A stretch of DNA of 64,000 nt from Betaproteobacteria bacterium (GTDB taxonomy: Bacteria > Pseudomonadota > Gammaproteobacteria > Burkholderiales > Burkholderiaceae_D), in assembly GCA_013287275.1 (NCBI GenBank), contig JABDED010000004.1:1-64000 (forward strand), given 5' to 3'. The position numbers and the translations under genes are program-made. Below are positions 1-8,773 of the stretch, piece by piece. Every line of letters begins with the position of its first letter. Positions within the stretch are counted from its first letter, which is position 1. Below the pieces are notes generated by a model that was not told the origin of the DNA, did not search any database, and worked only from the letters and a program-made list of their open reading frames with translations.

Positions 1-109
1 CTGTTCCCAGCAGCAGGTAATCATCGTGCTGTAAAGGCGAGAGCGTGTTGGGTGTTAGTACAAAATTAATGAGCAGATAACTCAAGACAAGAATGCACAA
101 ATTCTTCAT
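1..109 (-). CDS. Partial membrane or exported protein, N-terminus only
   Basis: A minus-strand reading frame opens with ATG at 107-109 and runs off the left edge of the window without a stop, giving 36 codons. The first 19 or so residues are strongly hydrophobic (MKNLCILVLSYLLINF...), which fits a membrane anchor or a signal peptide. It is followed by a short polar stretch with a Pro-Asn pair. Multi-spanning O-antigen ligase or PglL-type proteins often begin like this, but that is only a resemblance and no family can be assigned from so little sequence. The frame points the same way as the secreted-protein and secretion genes upstream of it. No strong ribosome binding site is visible. Confidence 0.45.
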   Translation of the reverse strand, partial: MKNLCILVLSYLLINFVLTPNTLSPLQHDDYLLLGT

Positions 110-354
110 GACGTTGAGATAAGGGCTAGGTCGCGCTTGACCAGAGGAATGGGAAAACAAAGAAAGAAACTCCCGATGACAGAACAGTAACAAACGTCGG
201 AAACTTAATCCATGCTCTCACCTTCGCAAAGGGAAAATACGAAAGCGATGTGCTGACACGAGAGCACGTTTCTGGCTGCGCGGTACAAGTCACTTGTTAA
301 GGCCACGCAGTGTGGATTGCTATGTGCTTACAAAAAAACTAACAGTCTTCTAAG
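110..354. other. Intergenic region, no gene seen
   Basis: These roughly 245 bases lie between the truncated gene at the left edge and the terminator at 356-382. I see no convincing reading frame, RNA gene or repeat. The part next to the truncated gene presumably holds its minus-strand promoter, but no clear -35/-10 pair stands out. Confidence 0.5.
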
Positions 355-355
355 C

Positions 356-382
356 AAAAAAGGCGGCTTACGCCGCCTTTTT
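356..382 (-). terminator. Rho-independent terminator after the 500-aa secreted-protein gene
   Basis: A perfect 7-bp GC-rich stem (AGGCGGC at 361-367 with GCCGCCT at 372-378) has a 4-base loop and is flanked by five A on one side and five T on the other. It therefore works on paper in either direction. It lies 21 bases past the stop codon of the minus-strand gene at 404-1906, which it most likely ends. Confidence 0.85.
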
Positions 383-403
383 ACCAGAGACTAACTAACA
401 AGA

Positions 404-1906
404 TTAGTTAGATGGCGCGTTCGCTGTACCGTTGATAGCACTGAGGTTAGTGATAACGCCGGTTGGGTTCAACAGCAATGGCTGAACAGCCAATTTGCTT
501 GTTGCTGCCGTCACCAACAATGCAGTCCAGCCAGACGTCAGTCCCAATTGTGAAGATACAACTGCTGTGTCCAGAGTAACAGAACCACCAGATGCCAATG
601 CAGCTTTAACAACAACTGGAGTACCAACTGCACCAGTTGCGGAATTGTATGTGGCAACATTGATGTCAGCAGCGATAGAACCTGTGTTCATCACACGCAG
701 GTAGGCACCGTAGCCTGTACCAACTGCACCTGTAGGTGGAATGAAGGATGGAACGATTACAGAAGCACCGTTAGAAACCAGATTGTAAACGTTGCCACCT
801 GTCAAAGCGCCGCCTACGATTGTTGCAGATGATGCAACTGCATCAGCACCGAACGCAAATTGAACGCCGTAAGGAATCGCTGATTTTGTAGAAACGGTAT
901 AGCACAGGAACTGATTCGCGTTAGCTGTTGCAGCAGCTACGCCAGCAAATTTCACACTCTTTTTATCCGTTGCAACAACACCTGCAACACCAGCGGAGCA
1001 ATCCTGGTTGGGAGACAAAGATACGTTGCCGTTAGCCGCATTAGCTGGATCTACGATACCAGAGAAGTCACCTGTTGCAGACAGATCAAACGTCGTGAAG
1101 TCACCCAATGCAGCTGTTGGAGCTGAGCCATTAGGCCTTTTCAAAGTCAGATCTTGGGTAACAACAGTTGCACCCAGGTTGATAGTTGCCAAAGATGCGC
1201 CGGCAGCCAACGATGCTACGTCAAATTTCTTCAAGCTCGCATTAACTGCGTCAACTTTTTTGGTTTCAGCTGCAGTAAAGAAACCAGCTTTGATCGCGTT
1301 AGAGTTAACGTTCTTTTGGCTCAAAGACACGGCGGAAGTCAAAACAACAGCCGTAGATGGCGCCTCAACAAAAGTCATTGCTGGCGAAAAATCACCAGGT
1401 TGCGTGCTGTAACCAACTGTTGCAGCAACCGTACCACCAGCACTCAAGCCAGCAGCCAAAGTAGTCAAAGCAGTTGTGCCTTGTGTAATATTAACAATCG
1501 CGCCTGCAGGGATACCGCCCTTGCCAGCTACTGCTGTCAAAGTGAAGTAGTAACCAGCTTTATCAGCGTCGATAGTTGCAGCTGTAATTGTGTAATTCGC
1601 AACAGCAACTGGACTACCGTTCAAAAACAAACCGATATCTGTGTAGTTAGTAGCAGTGGCCGTGATGGTTGGCAAAGTTGCAACTGCGCCAGCCGAAAAA
1701 CGCACGTGAACTTGAACAGTTGCACCATCATTGATCAGGGATGCAGTTTGATAAGTGATAGTTGGTTGATTAACTACAGCAGCATTTACCAAGTATTCAG
1801 CAGCTAAAGTAGAACCAACGTTCACACCGATTTGACCAGCGTTTGCAGCTAACGCTACAAAACCCAGCGTCGCAGCAACAGCAACACGCATCATAGAATG
1901 TTTCAT
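404..1906 (-). CDS. Secreted Ala/Thr/Val/Gly/Asn-rich protein, function unknown
   Basis: A 500-aa protein with a classic Sec signal peptide (basic start, hydrophobic core, A-N-A cleavage near residue 23). The mature part is rich in Ala, Thr, Val, Gly, Ser and Asn, has alternating hydrophobic residues typical of beta-rich surface proteins, and holds only two cysteines (in NQDCSAG and QFLCYTV), which could form one disulfide. No catalytic motif is visible and I do not recognise the family. A purine-rich ribosome site (AAGGAA) lies about 9 bases before the ATG and a strong terminator follows the stop, so it looks like a single, well-expressed gene. It sits just downstream of the type II secretion operon in the same direction. 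It could be a secretion substrate or a surface-layer-like protein, which is inference from position and composition only. Confidence 0.75.
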   Translation of the reverse strand: MKHSMMRVAVAATLGFVALAANAGQIGVNVGSTLAAEYLVNAAVVNQPTITYQTASLINDGATVQVHVRFSAGAVATLPTITATATNYTDIGLFLNGSPVAVANYTITAATIDADKAGYYFTLTAVAGKGGIPAGAIVNITQGTTALTTLAAGLSAGGTVAATVGYSTQPGDFSPAMTFVEAPSTAVVLTSAVSLSQKNVNSNAIKAGFFTAAETKKVDAVNASLKKFDVASLAAGASLATINLGATVVTQDLTLKRPNGSAPTAALGDFTTFDLSATGDFSGIVDPANAANGNVSLSPNQDCSAGVAGVVATDKKSVKFAGVAAATANANQFLCYTVSTKSAIPYGVQFAFGADAVASSATIVGGALTGGNVYNLVSNGASVIVPSFIPPTGAVGTGYGAYLRVMNTGSIAADINVATYNSATGAVGTPVVVKAALASGGSVTLDTAVVSSQLGLTSGWTALLVTAATSKLAVQPLLLNPTGVITNLSAINGTANAPSN

Positions 1907-2159
1907 ATTTTTTATTTCCTTGTATACAAAGTTAAATTTGCAATTGCAATTGCGTCTTTCTCTAAAGACCGACGTAGCATATCAAAAAATATTGTTATGT
2001 CAAAGTAATTCAGTATTGCGGAACAGCAACAAGCAGATTCAACAATTGAATTACCCCCTTTGGCGATGGCTTACCGCTGCCTTCAAGCCGGAATGTAACC
2101 TAACATTCGTATAAAAATCAATATATACATGGCCATTCAGGGCATTAATAACAAAATAA

Positions 2160-4526
2160 TTATTTTTTCACTCCCTGCTGTAACGCCCGTATTTCCTCAA
2201 TGATCTTTGGGTCAGTCACTACCTGTCCTTGATTTTGTTCGGCTTTGGGCGGTTTTTCCGGGGTCGCCTCCTTTTTGTCTTCCATGTTATTGACATTAGA
2301 CTGATTCACAGTTCCAGCTTCGTCAATATCAGAAGAATAATCACTCGAGCTTTTTTCACTACCTGTCTCTTTTTTGCCACTTTGTATGTTTTGCGGCGCC
2401 CGCTTCAATAGAGAGACCGGGGTATTTGCAGGAATCGGCGCCGCCGCCGCCCAAGTACCTAACTGATTACGGAATGCCTGGGTGATCGATTGAGCAGTCT
2501 GATCATCTTCCACTATGTAGGGGGTGATCAGCACAATCAGTTCGGTCTTGTCATTAGTATCAGCCTGGTTGCGGAACAAGGCGCCTAGGAGCGGGATGTC
2601 TTTCACTAAAGGCACGCCATTGTTTTGACGTGAGTTATTGCCAGAGATTAGACCAGCCAACAACACGGTGGCACCATCCTGTATCGACAGCTTGGTTTCG
2701 ATCTTGCGGTTGCTGAAGGTCGGGGAACTACTAACCCCCGTGGTAGTGGTGCCAGCAGAGCTGACCTCTTGTGAAACATCGACATCTATACGCCCGCCGG
2801 CATGGATCACTGGTTTGACCTTCAGAATGATACCTGTATCTTTATATTGGATGGTTTGGGTCACGCCGGGCACGCCTGGTATTGTTGTACCGGTGGTCTG
2901 TTGACTGGTCAGGATGGGAACTTGCTGACCGACAGAAATGGTCGCAGTTTCGCCATTGCGCGCCATGATGCGCGGGCTTGACAATATCTGCGCACGCTTA
3001 TTACCTGCCAATGCATTCAAAGCGGCCTTGACATTGCCGTTGACCAGATTAAAGCTCAAACCGCCAGTCGCCAGGCCAAGGTTACCAAGCGTACCACCGA
3101 CAACGTGAGCGGTGCTACTACCATTATTCAACGCCCATTCAACCCCGAGGTTCAGGCTATCGGTCAGCGTGACTTCCGCCACGGTCATTTCTATTAAGGC
3201 CGAACGGGCGGGCTTGTCGAGTTCTCGCAGCAAGCCTATCCATTGCGAATACTGGTCGGCGGTACCCTGGATAATCAGGGTATTGGTTGGTTTATGTACG
3301 ACCACGCGCGCCGCGACTTTGGCGGTGGTAGTTGCGGTGGCAGCTGGCGTGGCGGCGACGGTCGCGCCGCCCAGTAAATCCTGCACGGTCTTGGCCAGAT
3401 CATCGGCATCCAGATTCTGTACTGCATAGGTGAAGTAGCCATTACCGCCACGTGCCTTGGTCGGCTGATCAAGTTCTCTGACCCAGTCGGCGACGTGTTT
3501 CAAAATCGCATCGTCACCCGCAAACACGATCAGGCTATTATTCGCGGCGATAGGCAATAACATAATCGGCATGCTGGTCGCCCCCTGCCCCATGCCGACT
3601 TGGGTAGTATAACCTTCTGCCGCTAGCAGTTCCCTAAGTTTGGACGCCAACTCATCGACTGTCCAGTACACAGGATTAATGCGTTGGCTGGTACGGCCAC
3701 GCATAGTAGGCTGATCCATGACGCGTATCACGTCTAGTGCCGCTTTGACATCTTCGGTCTCGCCCGACACCAACAGGGCGTTAAATTGTGCACTTTCCGT
3801 CAATTGCAGGCGGTTACCAAACATCTGCGCCAGCCAGGCTCGCATCTCTGCGGAGCGCAATGCATTCATTTCTACATACTGATAAATCGGCCGCAAGGCC
3901 ATCGGCACTTCCGGCAAGGCGCGGCCACGACGGATTTCCGGCGAATAGCCAAGTTGCGCATTGTCCGGCACTATCCTATAAAAGCCGCCAACATCATTGA
4001 CGGTGACGCCATAGCTTTTCAATAACATCTGGGCGGCACGCAACACCTCAGTCGGAGTTTGCGCGCGTGAGGTGCGCAGTGTAACCAGGTCTTTGCGTTC
4101 CAATACCTTCGGGTCAACGCTGAAGTTGGTCTTCAATACCGCGCCATATACGGTGTTGATAAACGCAGGCAATGCGATCTGGTCGAACACCAGCGAAATA
4201 TTGGCTTTTTCATTTGCCGGTACTTCTTGCGGCTTACTGACTTTGCCCACCGCCTCAGTTGGCGGGTGCGGGGTCTTTCTAAATACGGGACGGCCTTCCG
4301 GCGCTGTACTGTTGTCTACCATAGCAGCGGCAGCGTCGTCGGCCCCTGGTGCAGGTACTTGCAAAGGCGTAGGCAAATTCGGCGCTTTAGTCAGGTTGAG
4401 TAAAGGATCGTATTGCGCACAACCGGACATCCCCAGAGTGATCAGGCTGGCGATGATGCTCAGTGCAAAGGGCGTAGATGTGAATGAGCGCATAGAAGTA
4501 CGGATACTTTTCAAATTATTTTGCAT
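2160..4526 (-). CDS. gspD: Type II secretion outer-membrane secretin GspD
   Basis: A 788-aa secretin, the outer-membrane channel of the type II secretion system. The N-terminus has a basic stretch and a lipobox-like MSGC with Cys36, so it may be a lipoprotein. N-domains follow, then the C-terminal secretin beta-barrel region with the family signature around residues 630-670 (VPLVKDIPLLGALFRN, then LIVLITPYIV). The last 110 or so residues are a Lys/Glu/Ser/Gln-rich low-complexity tail that many GspD proteins lack; such tails can bind a pilotin, but none is seen here. It is the last gene of the operon, 10 bases after the gspC-like gene. Confidence 0.95.
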   Translation of the reverse strand: MQNNLKSIRTSMRSFTSTPFALSIIASLITLGMSGCAQYDPLLNLTKAPNLPTPLQVPAPGADDAAAAMVDNSTAPEGRPVFRKTPHPPTEAVGKVSKPQEVPANEKANISLVFDQIALPAFINTVYGAVLKTNFSVDPKVLERKDLVTLRTSRAQTPTEVLRAAQMLLKSYGVTVNDVGGFYRIVPDNAQLGYSPEIRRGRALPEVPMALRPIYQYVEMNALRSAEMRAWLAQMFGNRLQLTESAQFNALLVSGETEDVKAALDVIRVMDQPTMRGRTSQRINPVYWTVDELASKLRELLAAEGYTTQVGMGQGATSMPIMLLPIAANNSLIVFAGDDAILKHVADWVRELDQPTKARGGNGYFTYAVQNLDADDLAKTVQDLLGGATVAATPAATATTTAKVAARVVVHKPTNTLIIQGTADQYSQWIGLLRELDKPARSALIEMTVAEVTLTDSLNLGVEWALNNGSSTAHVVGGTLGNLGLATGGLSFNLVNGNVKAALNALAGNKRAQILSSPRIMARNGETATISVGQQVPILTSQQTTGTTIPGVPGVTQTIQYKDTGIILKVKPVIHAGGRIDVDVSQEVSSAGTTTTGVSSSPTFSNRKIETKLSIQDGATVLLAGLISGNNSRQNNGVPLVKDIPLLGALFRNQADTNDKTELIVLITPYIVEDDQTAQSITQAFRNQLGTWAAAAPIPANTPVSLLKRAPQNIQSGKKETGSEKSSSDYSSDIDEAGTVNQSNVNNMEDKKEATPEKPPKAEQNQGQVVTDPKIIEEIRALQQGVKK

Positions 4527-4536
4527 GGGAACTATC

Positions 4537-4998
4537 TTAGTTGCGTCCTACGGACAGCATACTGTGCTTGCCATTGATCGCAATGACGACCCAGTTCTGC
4601 TCAATACGGACAATAGGAAAACCCCCAGGCAATTTGTCGCCAATATTCAGGGTTTGCAAATTGTTGGGATTATCTTTAAAACTGATGACCATCTGATTAG
4701 AGCCGCCGACCTTGATGACGGCGGCAATCCTCCAGTCTGGTGGCGTCAGCGGCTTTTCTTCGGCGGCGGGATTATTACCGGCTGCGACAGGCTCTTTCCA
4801 CAAGGTGCGGCTAATTAATTGTTCAACTTTTAATTTTGGATCTTGTTTAAAAACAGTAGGGATCTCCCACTGCTGGGCATCGCCATTGACGAGTTTGACC
4901 ACCGGTAAGGGTGGCAAAAACACTTTCATTAAAAGTAGGCTAAACAGGCTGAGCAAGGCTGCGACGATGACGCTGAGACGAATTTGCTGCCACATCAT
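4537..4998 (-). CDS. Short GspC-like inner-membrane component
   Basis: A 153-aa protein with one N-terminal membrane segment (about residues 9-29), a short linker, and a C-terminal periplasmic domain resembling the homology region of GspC or PilP (pattern I-A-A-V-I, then L-N-I-G-D-K-L-P-G-G-F-P-I-V-R-I). In type II systems this domain docks the inner-membrane platform to the GspD N0 domain. Classical GspC is larger and adds a PDZ or coiled-coil domain, which is missing here. The ATG overlaps the stop codon of the GspM-like gene by 4 bases (ATGA), and gspD follows 10 bases later. The position directly before gspD supports the GspC role. Some annotations would call it GspN or PilP-like. Confidence 0.75.
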   Translation of the reverse strand: MMWQQIRLSVIVAALLSLFSLLLMKVFLPPLPVVKLVNGDAQQWEIPTVFKQDPKLKVEQLISRTLWKEPVAAGNNPAAEEKPLTPPDWRIAAVIKVGGSNQMVISFKDNPNNLQTLNIGDKLPGGFPIVRIEQNWVVIAINGKHSMLSVGRN

Positions 4999-5687
4999 GA
5001 CTTGCCTTTCTCTGCATCGCTTACGGGGCTTTTTACTCTGCCTTTGCCGGCGGCATCGTCTAAAGAGTCGCTTTGACTGACCGGATTGGACGCCTGTCCG
5101 GACAAATGGGTAAAGGCTTTGAGGTTGATTTCGGCTCTGCCGGTGGTTCCCAGCCAGTTATAGGTAAGGGTTTCCACCACCATGCTTTGTTTGTTGGTAT
5201 CGATGACCTGTAAGATGTTATACAGGGTTTTCGGCACCGCTTCGAAGCGTAATTTTGCTTTCATGATGCCCATGCCCGGTACACCACTATTGCCCACCCC
5301 TTGACCACTCTTGGCGGCTGCCTCATCGGCGACGTTTTCCGACAAGGCGACGGAGGCATTGACGGTTTGTTCCTGATTCAGCAAGGTTTGCAGGCTATCA
5401 TTCCATTTGGACTGAATCAGTCCGTTGCTGCTGTCTATCCAATCGCGTCCACGCAATTCTTCTAATACCTGACTGGCTTCCTTGCTACGGCTGAGCCAAG
5501 CGGTGTCGGTGGCTTGCTGACGCGCCTGTTCGAGCTGGACGCTGAGCTTACGATAGTCCTTTTGATGTTTGGCGACTTGTTCCGATTTATCCAGTGTCAG
5601 GTAAGCACCCACGATGGCAATGATCAATGCTAGACCTACCCGTAATCTGACATTGTTGGCGAGTTGCGTGCGTATGCTATCAGCCAT
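4995..5687 (-). CDS. gspM: Type II secretion GspM-like protein
   Basis: A 230-aa inner-membrane protein starting MADSIRTQL. I chose this ATG at 5685-5687 over a longer in-frame opening because a good ribosome site (GGAAGGGG) precedes it and it overlaps the previous gene by only 8 bases. One membrane helix at about residues 16-34 is followed by a heptad-rich coiled coil (about 38-75) and a ferredoxin-like periplasmic domain ending in a Ser/Asp/Lys-rich tail. This matches GspM/PilO, which pairs with GspL in the assembly platform. The call rests on architecture and position between gspL and gspC, since the family is weakly conserved. Confidence 0.8.
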   Translation of the reverse strand: MADSIRTQLANNVRLRVGLALIIAIVGAYLTLDKSEQVAKHQKDYRKLSVQLEQARQQATDTAWLSRSKEASQVLEELRGRDWIDSSNGLIQSKWNDSLQTLLNQEQTVNASVALSENVADEAAAKSGQGVGNSGVPGMGIMKAKLRFEAVPKTLYNILQVIDTNKQSMVVETLTYNWLGTTGRAEINLKAFTHLSGQASNPVSQSDSLDDAAGKGRVKSPVSDAEKGKS

Positions 5688-6819
5688 TGCTACCCCTTCC
5701 ATCGGCATTCGGTTTGTCTTGTAGCATGCTAACGCCTTTCTTCGGCAATACCACCATGCGAAAAGACAGACTCTTATTGTCGCGCGCCAACAAGTTTTGC
5801 ACTTCACTGAAATAGCCACTGCTCATCAGGGTTTTGGTGATGTCTGCACGCGATGGGGTTTCCAGACCGCCATAGACGATGATCCTGAGTTTATTTTCAG
5901 TAAATTCCCATTCGCGGATGGTGGAGTCCGATGGCAGGGCGTCGGCCACAGCGCTCATCATCTCCAACTGGCTGGGATAGGGGTCAAGCCGCTGGCGATT
6001 GGCAACTTCATCGACGGCTTTTAATGCGGCATCACGGGCCTGCACCAGGCTATTCGCCTGCCCGGTAAGTTGGGCCATAGCTTGTTTGTTGCGCTCGATC
6101 CCGTCGCTAATTTGATGATCGCGCATACTATACCAGCCGTACGGCAATGTTACGCATAAGAACAATAAGACGTACAGCCATTGCTCCATGGCTGGATTGA
6201 CCGACAACAAGCCAGCACCAGTCACTACCGGCAACCACGGTTGCACCTGATCGCCAGCCGATTGTGCTGGCGGTACTTGGGTAAGGTGAGCGACCGGATG
6301 ACCAACTTCACGACAAAAGGCAATGTACTCCTGCATTTCCGGCATCTGAGCCCACCATCGACTGGCGTACAATTGGCCATTCTGCCAATACTGTACCTCA
6401 ACGCCATCGAGACAACGAAGTATGCGCATACTATCGACTGACGGCGCCCAAAGTACGGTTTCTGGCATCACTTCGGCGTTGTGCCAGAGTGTTGGCAGCT
6501 GGGCGCGCTGAGTTTGTAGCCACGTTGCATCCCAGCACCACACCAATGCAGCATCAGCCTCAAATATGATCGCAAAATCGGGCTGGGCAAACGGCGCCCA
6601 TTGTTTAAGCTGCAATTGCAAAGCCTGAGCGCGGCGCTTGATAGGTATCGCCTTCAAATCAAAACGTGAAAAACGGCAAAAACCGCGCGCAATAACGATC
6701 TGACCTGGTAAATACGCCTTCCCAGGCTTATTGTGGGGGGGCTTCGAAGATAGATATATTCGACGCGGCGCTGGGAGGCGCAGCCTTAAGGTCGAAAGGA
6801 TTTGACGAAATTGCGTCAT
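5680..6819 (-). CDS. gspL: Type II secretion GspL-like protein
   Basis: A 379-aa assembly-platform protein. A cytoplasmic actin-like N-terminal half (about 1-215) is followed by one membrane segment (LYVLLFLCVTLPYGWY) and a periplasmic part with a coiled coil and a ferredoxin-like fold. GspL normally recruits the GspE ATPase to GspM. The start is uncertain. I favour ATG at 6817-6819 (MTQFRQIL), which overlaps the end of gspK by 92 bases and has a poor ribosome site; the frame is open further upstream, but that would bury more of gspK. No usable start codon is seen right after the gspK stop. Its coding stretch overlaps gspM by 8 bases. Confidence 0.8.
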   Translation of the reverse strand: MTQFRQILSTLRLRLPAPRRIYLSSKPPHNKPGKAYLPGQIVIARGFCRFSRFDLKAIPIKRRAQALQLQLKQWAPFAQPDFAIIFEADAALVWCWDATWLQTQRAQLPTLWHNAEVMPETVLWAPSVDSMRILRCLDGVEVQYWQNGQLYASRWWAQMPEMQEYIAFCREVGHPVAHLTQVPPAQSAGDQVQPWLPVVTGAGLLSVNPAMEQWLYVLLFLCVTLPYGWYSMRDHQISDGIERNKQAMAQLTGQANSLVQARDAALKAVDEVANRQRLDPYPSQLEMMSAVADALPSDSTIREWEFTENKLRIIVYGGLETPSRADITKTLMSSGYFSEVQNLLARDNKSLSFRMVVLPKKGVSMLQDKPNADGRGSNG

Positions 6820-7747
6820 TGTTTTTTTGTGTGATTCGTTGAGGAACACTATAGTAATAATCGATACGCCACGGTGCATCAGCGGCGATCGGGGTAAGCG
6901 CGACATTATATCTGATCGAAGTCTCTTGCCCGCCAGAACCGAGACTGACCCGTATTGTGTCTGCTGGAAAAGCAATCACTTTCAAAAGCAGTTGCTGTGA
7001 ATCTATACCTAGTAAATTTGCCAGTTGCACTTCATTCAAGATGGGTTCAATGCTACGGTATTGCAGTAACTTTGGCAAAACCGTCGGTGTCACCCCCGGC
7101 AAAGTCAGCAATACCGGTGCAGGTGCTGTATTCGGGTTCAACGCTATCGCTCTGGCAGTGGTGATCCAGTCGGTCAACGGTTCATCGCCCTGCCACAAGA
7201 CTTTCTGGTCTCTCCAGCCGTACACCTGACGCAATTGATCCGGGGTGATCAAAGGATGTCCGGTAGGCTCCGGTAGACCTGCTTCTTTGTAGGCACTTTT
7301 AGCGACCCCGTTGAGCCGGTGCACGTTCGGATTCGGATCTACATAATCCATTAGCGTGTCGTACAGTTTGTCATGCTCGGATTCCGGCACCGCTTTTTGG
7401 TTCAGCAGAATACCGAGCGAATCGCGATTCGCTCCATTGATCAGGTACAGTCCGCGGGTGTCTTGCAGGCGGGCGATGCAATCACCTTCCATCCGGTATG
7501 CCTGATTATCGAGCTTGATATGGGCCGCCACATCACCTATGCCGTACATACTCAGCGGCCTAGTCGCGAGTATATAGGCGATTTCTGCTTTGCTATCACT
7601 ACACGCAACCTGACTCTGGATGTGTGCATCATATTGTTTTGCCAATTGTATCGAGCTGGCTATTCGTTGCGCGAAAAAGGCAGCGGCAATAGTGATGCCG
7701 GCCAGTATCCACAGTGTAGCCACCAGAATAAATCCACGCTGTTTCAA
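6728..7747 (-). CDS. gspK: Type II secretion minor pseudopilin GspK
   Basis: A 339-aa minor pseudopilin. It opens MKQRGFILVATLWILAGITIAA, the prepilin-peptidase site (cleavage after Gly5) followed by the hydrophobic helix. A large globular domain inserted in the pilin fold makes GspK longer than the other pseudopilins, as usual. It caps the pseudopilus tip with GspI and GspJ. The start codon is TTG at 7745-7747. It is supported by a GGAG ribosome site 7 bases upstream and by a 4-base overlap (TTGA) with the gspJ stop, which suggests translational coupling. Confidence 0.92.
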   Translation of the reverse strand: MKQRGFILVATLWILAGITIAAAFFAQRIASSIQLAKQYDAHIQSQVACSDSKAEIAYILATRPLSMYGIGDVAAHIKLDNQAYRMEGDCIARLQDTRGLYLINGANRDSLGILLNQKAVPESEHDKLYDTLMDYVDPNPNVHRLNGVAKSAYKEAGLPEPTGHPLITPDQLRQVYGWRDQKVLWQGDEPLTDWITTARAIALNPNTAPAPVLLTLPGVTPTVLPKLLQYRSIEPILNEVQLANLLGIDSQQLLLKVIAFPADTIRVSLGSGGQETSIRYNVALTPIAADAPWRIDYYYSVPQRITQKNNDAISSNPFDLKAAPPSAASNISIFEAPPQ

Positions 7748-8364
7748 TTTAATACTCCAGCGAGCGCTTTTTGCAGGTCAGGCAAGGGATTGACCGGCCC
7801 GGCGGGATTAAATGACAGTATCCACGGCTGACCGTCGCGCTCTGTTTCCAGACGTATGCTGGCTGGAATTTGCCGGCTGTGATCGAGTTCCGGCGGCCAA
7901 CTCTCATACTCACGCTGTTTGTTATCAATGTAGATAAATCTACCGCGACTGCCCTCCCAGCTCCATAGCTGTATGGGCCTATCTTTGTGTAACTGGTCCG
8001 CGTATTCGACGACTGTGCGATTATCAGTGATGTCGTAACGCATTTTCAGGCTGAAGGGGGTCGGCATACCGAATTGTTCGGTCAACACCGAAGTACTGAG
8101 ACCACTGATCTCGTTACCATTGCCCTGAAATTTATTTCCACCATCGTCAAGATCGGGCTGCAATCCTTCCATCAATTGCCTTATCCACGACTGCGCTATG
8201 GCTTGTTGTCGGTTGCGGTCCAGTTCCACTCCGAAACGATGGTGCAACGTCATTACATGTTGCAAAGCCTGCAATAAAATCATGACGATCATACCAGACA
8301 TGGCAATCACGACCAGCATCTCCAAGATGGTAAAACCCGCAAGACGTCGCCTAGAAAATACCAT
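7744..8364 (-). CDS. gspJ: Type II secretion minor pseudopilin GspJ
   Basis: A 206-aa prepilin-like protein with the cleavage motif RRLAGFTILEMLVVIA near its start (Gly10, with Glu at +5 after cleavage) followed by a hydrophobic helix. The length and the position between gspI and gspK match GspJ, part of the pseudopilus tip. It overlaps the end of gspI by 14 bases and shares 4 bases with gspK, so the pseudopilin genes form one coupled unit. Confidence 0.9.
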   Translation of the reverse strand: MVFSRRRLAGFTILEMLVVIAMSGMIVMILLQALQHVMTLHHRFGVELDRNRQQAIAQSWIRQLMEGLQPDLDDGGNKFQGNGNEISGLSTSVLTEQFGMPTPFSLKMRYDITDNRTVVEYADQLHKDRPIQLWSWEGSRGRFIYIDNKQREYESWPPELDHSRQIPASIRLETERDGQPWILSFNPAGPVNPLPDLQKALAGVLN

Positions 8365-8773
8365 TTTGCTCGCGTACTTTCTTGAAGCCGGCTAATTTCA
8401 AGTGCAAGGTGAACCAAGATGGGTCTTGAGTCGTTTTGGCGTTTACTTCCACGTCATACAAACCCACTTGATACAAACCTATGCCCAACGGGTAGGCTCG
8501 GTTATCTGCGACCGGGCCTAATACCTTAGATTGCCACTGGATACCGTAGGCACCGAATTCTGCCTTGCCTTCAGGATTTTGCATGGGATTGATCGCCTGC
8601 ATATAGCTAATCACATTCGCAATAGCATCGTTGCGGGCATTAATAGACTGGACTTTACCTAGCGAAATGATACTCGTGTTGATCCATGCGAACAAAGTCA
8701 TGCCTATCGTACCGACCAGAGCAAAGGCGACGATCGCTTCTAGCAGAGTAAATCCTTGTTGTTTTTTATTCAT
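8351..8773 (-). CDS. gspI: Type II secretion minor pseudopilin GspI
   Basis: A 140-aa minor pseudopilin starting MNKKQQGFTLLEAIVAFALVG, the canonical K-x-x-G-F-T-L-L-E prepilin site. The ATG at 8771-8773 was chosen because it places this motif at the N-terminus, as the family requires; a longer opening upstream would add 20 unrelated residues inside gspH. The start overlaps the gspH stop by 8 bases. The position in the G-H-I-J-K order identifies it as GspI. Confidence 0.9.
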   Translation of the reverse strand: MNKKQQGFTLLEAIVAFALVGTIGMTLFAWINTSIISLGKVQSINARNDAIANVISYMQAINPMQNPEGKAEFGAYGIQWQSKVLGPVADNRAYPLGIGLYQVGLYDVEVNAKTTQDPSWFTLHLKLAGFKKVREQNGIF

